Shown here one piece after another: positions 5,258 to 8,039 of a DNA stretch of 8,039 nt (position 1 is the first letter of the stretch; the number at the start of each line of letters is the position of its first letter). Under the pieces are notes generated by a model. That model saw only the letters and a program-made list of their open reading frames with translations, ran no database searches and was not told where the DNA came from. Made by a program: the position numbers and the translations under genes. The DNA is from an uncultured Pseudomonadota bacterium (GTDB lineage Bacteria > Pseudomonadota > Gammaproteobacteria > Burkholderiales > Eutrophovitaceae): assembly GCA_937983055.1 (NCBI GenBank), contig CALJLA010000128.1, positions 1 through 8,039 on the forward strand. The letters are read 5' to 3'.

Positions 5258-5344
5258 ACTTTCCGACCCGGACGGGTTCCAAAACTGGTTCGCCAACCAA
5301 TTCGAAAAGCGCGGCGGACGAAGTTGGACAGGTGAGATAAATCT

Positions 5345-5713
5345 ATGATTCAAATGCAGACTCGGCTGGACGTGGCCGACAATACCGGCGCCCGTTCGGT
5401 CATGTGCATCAAGGTCCTGGGCGGCTCCAAGCGCCGCTACGCGGGCATTGGGGACATCATCAAGGTCAGCGTCAAGGACGCTGCGCCGCGCGGGCGGGTT
5501 AAGAAGGGCGAGGTGTACAACGCGGTTGTCGTGCGCACGGCAACCGGCGTTCGTCGGCAGGACGGCTCGCTGATCCGGTTCGACTCGAATGCGGCGGTGC
5601 TGCTCAACAACAAGCTCGAACCGATCGGAACCCGCATTTTCGGCCCCGTCACCCGGGAATTGCGAAGCGAGCGCTTCATGAAGATCGTCTCGCTCGCGCC
5701 GGAAGTGCTCTGA
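5345..5713 (+). CDS. rplN: 50S ribosomal protein L14
   Basis: L14 is a beta-barrel protein at the subunit interface that forms bridges to 16S rRNA and is the target of the silencing factor RsfS in other bacteria. The 122-residue length equals the usual one. It contains QTRLDVADNTGARSVMCIKV (5-24), GGSKRRYAGIGDIIKV (26-41), APRGRVKKGEVYNAVVVRT (47-65) and the end GPVTRELRSERFMKIVSLAP (100-119), nearly identical to remembered betaproteobacterial L14. AGGTGAG (about 5330-5336) serves as ribosome binding site. It is the first gene of the spc operon and follows the predicted promoter and leader. Confidence 0.98.
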   Translation: MIQMQTRLDVADNTGARSVMCIKVLGGSKRRYAGIGDIIKVSVKDAAPRGRVKKGEVYNAVVVRTATGVRRQDGSLIRFDSNAAVLLNNKLEPIGTRIFGPVTRELRSERFMKIVSLAPEVL

Positions 5714-5724
5714 AGGACCAGGCC

Positions 5725-6042
5725 ATGCGAAAAATCCGTAAAGGCGACGAAGTCGTCGTCATCAGCGGCAAGGACAAAGGAAAGCGCGGCACGGTACTGC
5801 GCGTGCTCGATGACGAGAAACTCGTTGTCGAAGGCGCCAACCGCGTGAAGAAGCACGAGAAACCCAACCCGATGAAGGGCACCACCGGCGGGATCGTCGA
5901 GAAGGAGATGCCGCTGCATGTCTCCAATGTGGCGATCTTCAATCCCGCCACGCAGAAGGCGGACCGGGTGGGCGTGAAGACACTCGACGACGGCCGTCGA
6001 GTGCGCGTCTTCCGTTCCAACGGCGAGATGGTGGACGCGTAA
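5725..6042 (+). CDS. rplX: 50S ribosomal protein L24
   Basis: L24 starts 50S assembly by binding the 5' region of 23S rRNA. The 105-residue product (E. coli 104) opens with a KOW motif, KIRKGDEVVVISGKDKGKRG (3-22), followed by VEGANRVKKHEKPNP and the EKEMPLHVSNVAIFNP segment typical of the family. The end VRVFRSNGEMVDA is a normal C-terminus. It starts 11 nt after rplN with AAGGA at 5713-5717 overlapping the rplN stop. It is part of the spc operon, and rplE follows after 9 nt. Confidence 0.97.
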   Translation: MRKIRKGDEVVVISGKDKGKRGTVLRVLDDEKLVVEGANRVKKHEKPNPMKGTTGGIVEKEMPLHVSNVAIFNPATQKADRVGVKTLDDGRRVRVFRSNGEMVDA

Positions 6043-6051
6043 GGAGACATC

Positions 6052-6645
6052 ATGGCGAAGAAACCTGCAGCCGCAGCCAAAGAGCAGCCCGCCGGACCGG
6101 TCGCGCCCGCGCGGCTGATGACCTATTACCGCGAAACCGTGGTGCCCGATCTCATCAAGCAGTTCGGGTACAAGAGCGTGATGCAGGTGCCGCGCATCGA
6201 GAAGATCGTGCTCAACATGGGCGTGGGCGAGGCCGTCAACGACAAGAAAATCCTCGAGAACGCGGTCGCCGACCTTACCAAGATCGCTGGGCAGAAGCCC
6301 GTCGTGACCAAGGCGCGCAAGTCGATCGCCGGTTTCAAGATCCGCAAGGACTATCCGATCGGCTGCATGGTTACCCTGCGCAGCCGGCACATGTTCGAGT
6401 TCCTGGACCGCCTAGTCACGGTGGCGATTCCCCGCATTCGCGATTTCCGCGGCATTTCGGCGCGGTCTTTCGACGGGCGCGGCAACTTCAACATGGGCGT
6501 GAAGGAGCAGATCATCTTCCCGGAGATCGAGTACGACAAGATCGACGCCCTGCGCGGGATGAACATCACCATCACGACATCGGCAAAGTCCGACGAAGAG
6601 GCGCGCGCCCTTTTGTCGGCTTTCCGGTTTCCCTTCAGGACCTGA
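6052..6645 (+). CDS. rplE: 50S ribosomal protein L5, with an N-terminal insertion
   Basis: L5 belongs to the central protuberance, binds 5S rRNA and touches P-site tRNA. From residue 22 it matches the family: TYYRETVVPDLIKQFGYKSV (24-43), MQVPRIEKIVLNMGVGEAV (44-62), TKARKSIAGFKIRKDYPIGC, RIRDFRGISARSFDGRGNFN and EIEYDKIDALRGMNITITT. The protein is 197 residues against 179 in E. coli. The difference is an 18-residue Ala/Pro/Lys-rich piece (Lys4-Arg21) between the usual MAK and the conserved helix. The start at 6052 has a strong TAAGGAG (6040-6046). The ATG at 6118 would remove the extra piece but has no ribosome binding site, so the long form is preferred. Confidence 0.96.
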   Translation: MAKKPAAAAKEQPAGPVAPARLMTYYRETVVPDLIKQFGYKSVMQVPRIEKIVLNMGVGEAVNDKKILENAVADLTKIAGQKPVVTKARKSIAGFKIRKDYPIGCMVTLRSRHMFEFLDRLVTVAIPRIRDFRGISARSFDGRGNFNMGVKEQIIFPEIEYDKIDALRGMNITITTSAKSDEEARALLSAFRFPFRT

Positions 6646-6652
6646 GGCTGAA

Positions 6653-6958
6653 ATGGCGAAAACCTCGTTGATCAATCGCGAAGCGAAGCGCCGCGATACC
6701 GTCAAGAAATACGCCGCCAAGCGGGCGGCATTGTTCGCTGTAATCGAGGACAGCAAGGCGTCCGAGGAAGACAAGGACGCGGCGCGGGAAAAGCTGCAGA
6801 AGCTGCCGCGCAATGCGAGCCCCGTTCGCCTGCGCAACCGTTGTTCGCTGACGGGGCGCCCTCGGGGCGTATTCCGCAAGTTCGGGCTCGCGCGCGGCAA
6901 GCTGCGCGAGATCGCGATGCGCGGAGAGATTCCGGGCGTGATCAAGGCGAGCTGGTAG
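6653..6958 (+). CDS. rpsN: 30S ribosomal protein S14, zinc-free long form
   Basis: S14 binds the 16S rRNA 3' domain in the 30S head and is a late-assembling protein. The 101-residue length and the single cysteine (Cys64, in RNRCSLTGRPRG) mark the long, zinc-independent type; the short CxxC zinc-binding type is about 61 residues. It starts AKTSLINREAKRRDTVKKYA and ends with the conserved block FRKFGLARGKLREIAMRGEI followed by PGVIKASW. The start is 7 nt after rplE, with GAGG at 6644-6647 overlapping the rplE stop. It shows no unusual features. Confidence 0.98.
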   Translation: MAKTSLINREAKRRDTVKKYAAKRAALFAVIEDSKASEEDKDAAREKLQKLPRNASPVRLRNRCSLTGRPRGVFRKFGLARGKLREIAMRGEIPGVIKASW

Positions 6959-6970
6959 GAGATATTACGG

Positions 6971-7366
6971 ATGAGCATGAGTGATCCGATCGCCGACATG
7001 CTGACCCGAATCCGCAACGCCCAGCGTGCGGAGAAGGTCTCGGTCGTCGTTCCCAACAGCAATATCAAGACTGCGATCGCGCAGGTCCTCAAGGACGAGG
7101 GTTACATCGAGGACTTCCGGGTTCGCGACGATTCCGGCAAGGCCTATCTGGAGATCGGCCTCAAGTACTACGCCGGCAAGCCGGTGATCGAGCGCATCGA
7201 GAGGGTGAGCCGCCCCGGGCTGCGCATCTACAAGCCGGCCAAGGATATTCCCCAGGTGCTCAACGGCCTTGGTGTGGCCATCGTCTCCACCTCCAGGGGC
7301 GTGATGACGGACCGCAAGGCCCGCGCCGACGGCGTCGGCGGCGAAGTGCTGTGCATCGTGGCGTGA
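6971..7366 (+). CDS. rpsH: 30S ribosomal protein S8
   Basis: S8 binds helix 21 of 16S rRNA and organises the 30S platform; in E. coli it also represses the spc operon by binding mRNA at the start of rplE. The 131-residue protein (E. coli 130) starts MSMSDPIADMLTRIRNAQRA. It contains GYIEDFRVRD (44-53), ERVSRPGLRIYKP (77-89) and the RNA-binding signature GVAIVSTSRGVMTDRKAR (101-118). A second ATG two codons on is possible, but MSM at the start is usual and AGGAG (6957-6961) lies 9 nt from the first ATG. No clear S8 target is visible near rplE here. Confidence 0.98.
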   Translation: MSMSDPIADMLTRIRNAQRAEKVSVVVPNSNIKTAIAQVLKDEGYIEDFRVRDDSGKAYLEIGLKYYAGKPVIERIERVSRPGLRIYKPAKDIPQVLNGLGVAIVSTSRGVMTDRKARADGVGGEVLCIVA

Positions 7367-7385
7367 TCACTGAGGGCAAAAGGCA

Positions 7386-7919
7386 ATGTCACGCATAGGA
7401 AATTACCCGGTGACCGTTCCTGCCGGCGTTGAAATCACGCAGGCCCAGGACCGGATCTCGATCAAGGGGCCGCTCGGGACGCTCTCGCACCCGGTGAGCA
7501 AGCTTGTCAGCATCAAGCGCGACGGCGACCGGCTGGTGTTCGCCCGCGCGGACGAGAGCATCGACGCCAACGCGATGTCCGGAACGGTGCGCGCCAACAT
7601 CGCCAACATGGTTCTCGGCGTGACCAAGGGTTTCGAGCGCCGGCTGAACCTGGTGGGGGTGGGCTTCCGCGCCCAGGCCCAGGGCGACAAGCTGAACCTG
7701 TCGCTCGGGTTTTCGCACCCGGTCGTTCATCAGATGCCCAAGGGCATCAAGGTCGAGACGCCGAGCCAGACCGAAATCGTCATCAAAGGCATCGACCGAC
7801 AACTGGTGGGCCAGGTGGCCGCCGAGGTGCGAGCCTACCGTCCGCCCGAGCCGTACAAGGGCAAGGGCGTGCGCTACTCGGACGAGCGGGTGGTGCTCAA
7901 GGAAACCAAGAAGAAGTAA
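7386..7919 (+). CDS. rplF: 50S ribosomal protein L6
   Basis: L6 binds 23S rRNA near the sarcin-ricin loop, where elongation factors dock. The 177-residue protein equals the E. coli length. It has two repeated alpha-beta domains: the first starts SRIGNYPVTVPAGVEI and ends near residue 80, the second holds KGFERRLNLVGVGFRAQAQG (81-100), LSLGFSHPV and TEIVIKGIDRQLVGQVAAEV (129-148). The near C-terminal signature YRPPEPYKGKGVRYSDERV (151-169) is complete. The ATG is 19 nt after rpsH, with GAGGG at 7372-7376. It sits in the normal spc order before rplR. Confidence 0.98.
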   Translation: MSRIGNYPVTVPAGVEITQAQDRISIKGPLGTLSHPVSKLVSIKRDGDRLVFARADESIDANAMSGTVRANIANMVLGVTKGFERRLNLVGVGFRAQAQGDKLNLSLGFSHPVVHQMPKGIKVETPSQTEIVIKGIDRQLVGQVAAEVRAYRPPEPYKGKGVRYSDERVVLKETKKK

Positions 7920-7931
7920 GCGGGGATCGCC

Positions 7932-8039
7932 ATGATCGAGAAAAAGCAGTCCCGGAATCGTCGTGCGCGCAGGACCAGACTCAAGATCGCGGAGCAGAAG
8001 GCAACGCGCCTGCTGGTCTACCGGTCCAACGGGCACATT
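7932..8039 (+). CDS. rplR: 50S ribosomal protein L18, N-terminal part (partial)
   Basis: Only the first 36 codons are present; the gene runs off the right edge. L18 binds 5S rRNA with L5 and L25 and helps dock it in the central protuberance. The peptide begins MIEKKQSRNRRARRTRLKIA and goes on to ATRLLVYRSNGHI, the family pattern of a basic tail followed by a strand (E. coli has GATRLVVHRTPRHI). Its place after rplF is the expected one. GGGGA (7922-7926) lies 5 nt before the ATG. The 5S-binding core cannot be checked. Confidence 0.95.
   Translation, partial: MIEKKQSRNRRARRTRLKIAEQKATRLLVYRSNGHI

Noticed and set aside
5186..5344. Intrinsic terminator at the end of the S10 operon
   Set aside because: The strong stem at 5231-5257 is followed by ACTTTCC rather than a T run and lies downstream of the predicted spc promoter, so it would block spc itself.
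6000..6120. S8 repressor target at the rplX-rplE junction, as in E. coli
   Set aside because: The spacer is only 9 nt, and I could not see a convincing helix resembling the S8 site of 16S rRNA. It may exist in a diverged form, but it cannot be supported by eye; an S8-motif covariance search would decide.
1..8039. Mobile elements, CRISPR, tRNA or a novel accessory system
   Set aside because: Genes cover nearly the whole window in the standard ribosomal order. No direct repeats of array type, no transposase and no tRNA-like fold were seen.

Overview
This window is ribosomal-protein superoperon DNA from a bacterium. It begins with the last 17 codons of tuf (EF-Tu). It then carries the complete S10 operon: rpsJ, rplC, rplD, rplW, rplB, rpsS, rplV, rpsC, rplP, rpmC, rpsQ. 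After that come the first genes of the spc operon: rplN, rplX, rplE, rpsN, rpsH, rplF, and the first 36 codons of rplR, which is cut by the window end. Every gene lies on the + strand, and the gene order matches the standard proteobacterial S10-spc order.

The organism is most likely a betaproteobacterium with high GC (judged by eye, not counted). Three things point there. EF-Tu ends in a short tail close to ...AGVVAKVIE. S10, L23, L3 and L14 resemble remembered Burkholderiales, Nitrosomonadales and Rhodocyclales proteins more than E. coli ones. The tuf gene also runs straight into rpsJ, whereas in E. coli the str and S10 operons are separated. No genus can be named from this sequence alone.

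Layout: 1-55 is the tuf end. 56-124 is a short spacer with two GC-rich potential hairpins. 125-433 is rpsJ. 434-520 is an unusual 87-nt spacer with an AT-rich patch and three tandem hairpins. 521-5185 is a tightly packed gene run (rplC to rpsQ), with ATGA overlaps at rplD/rplW and rpmC/rpsQ and a 17-nt overlap at rpsC/rplP. 5186-5344 is the S10-spc boundary, with a good sigma70-type promoter and a structured leader. 5345-8039 is rplN to rplR. No gene-free stretch exceeds 300 bases.

The genes work together as one assembly programme. Their products are ribosomal proteins of both subunits, made in near-equal amounts by tightly linked translation: L3, L4, L23, L2, L22, L16, L29, L14, L24, L5, L6 and L18 for 50S; S10, S19, S3, S17, S14 and S8 for 30S. 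I found no mobile element, tRNA, CRISPR array or new system. The points worth a second look are modest: the structured rpsJ-rplC spacer, the spc promoter and leader, an 18-residue insertion near the N-terminus of L5, an S3 tail that reads into rplP, and altered residues in the conserved loop of L3.
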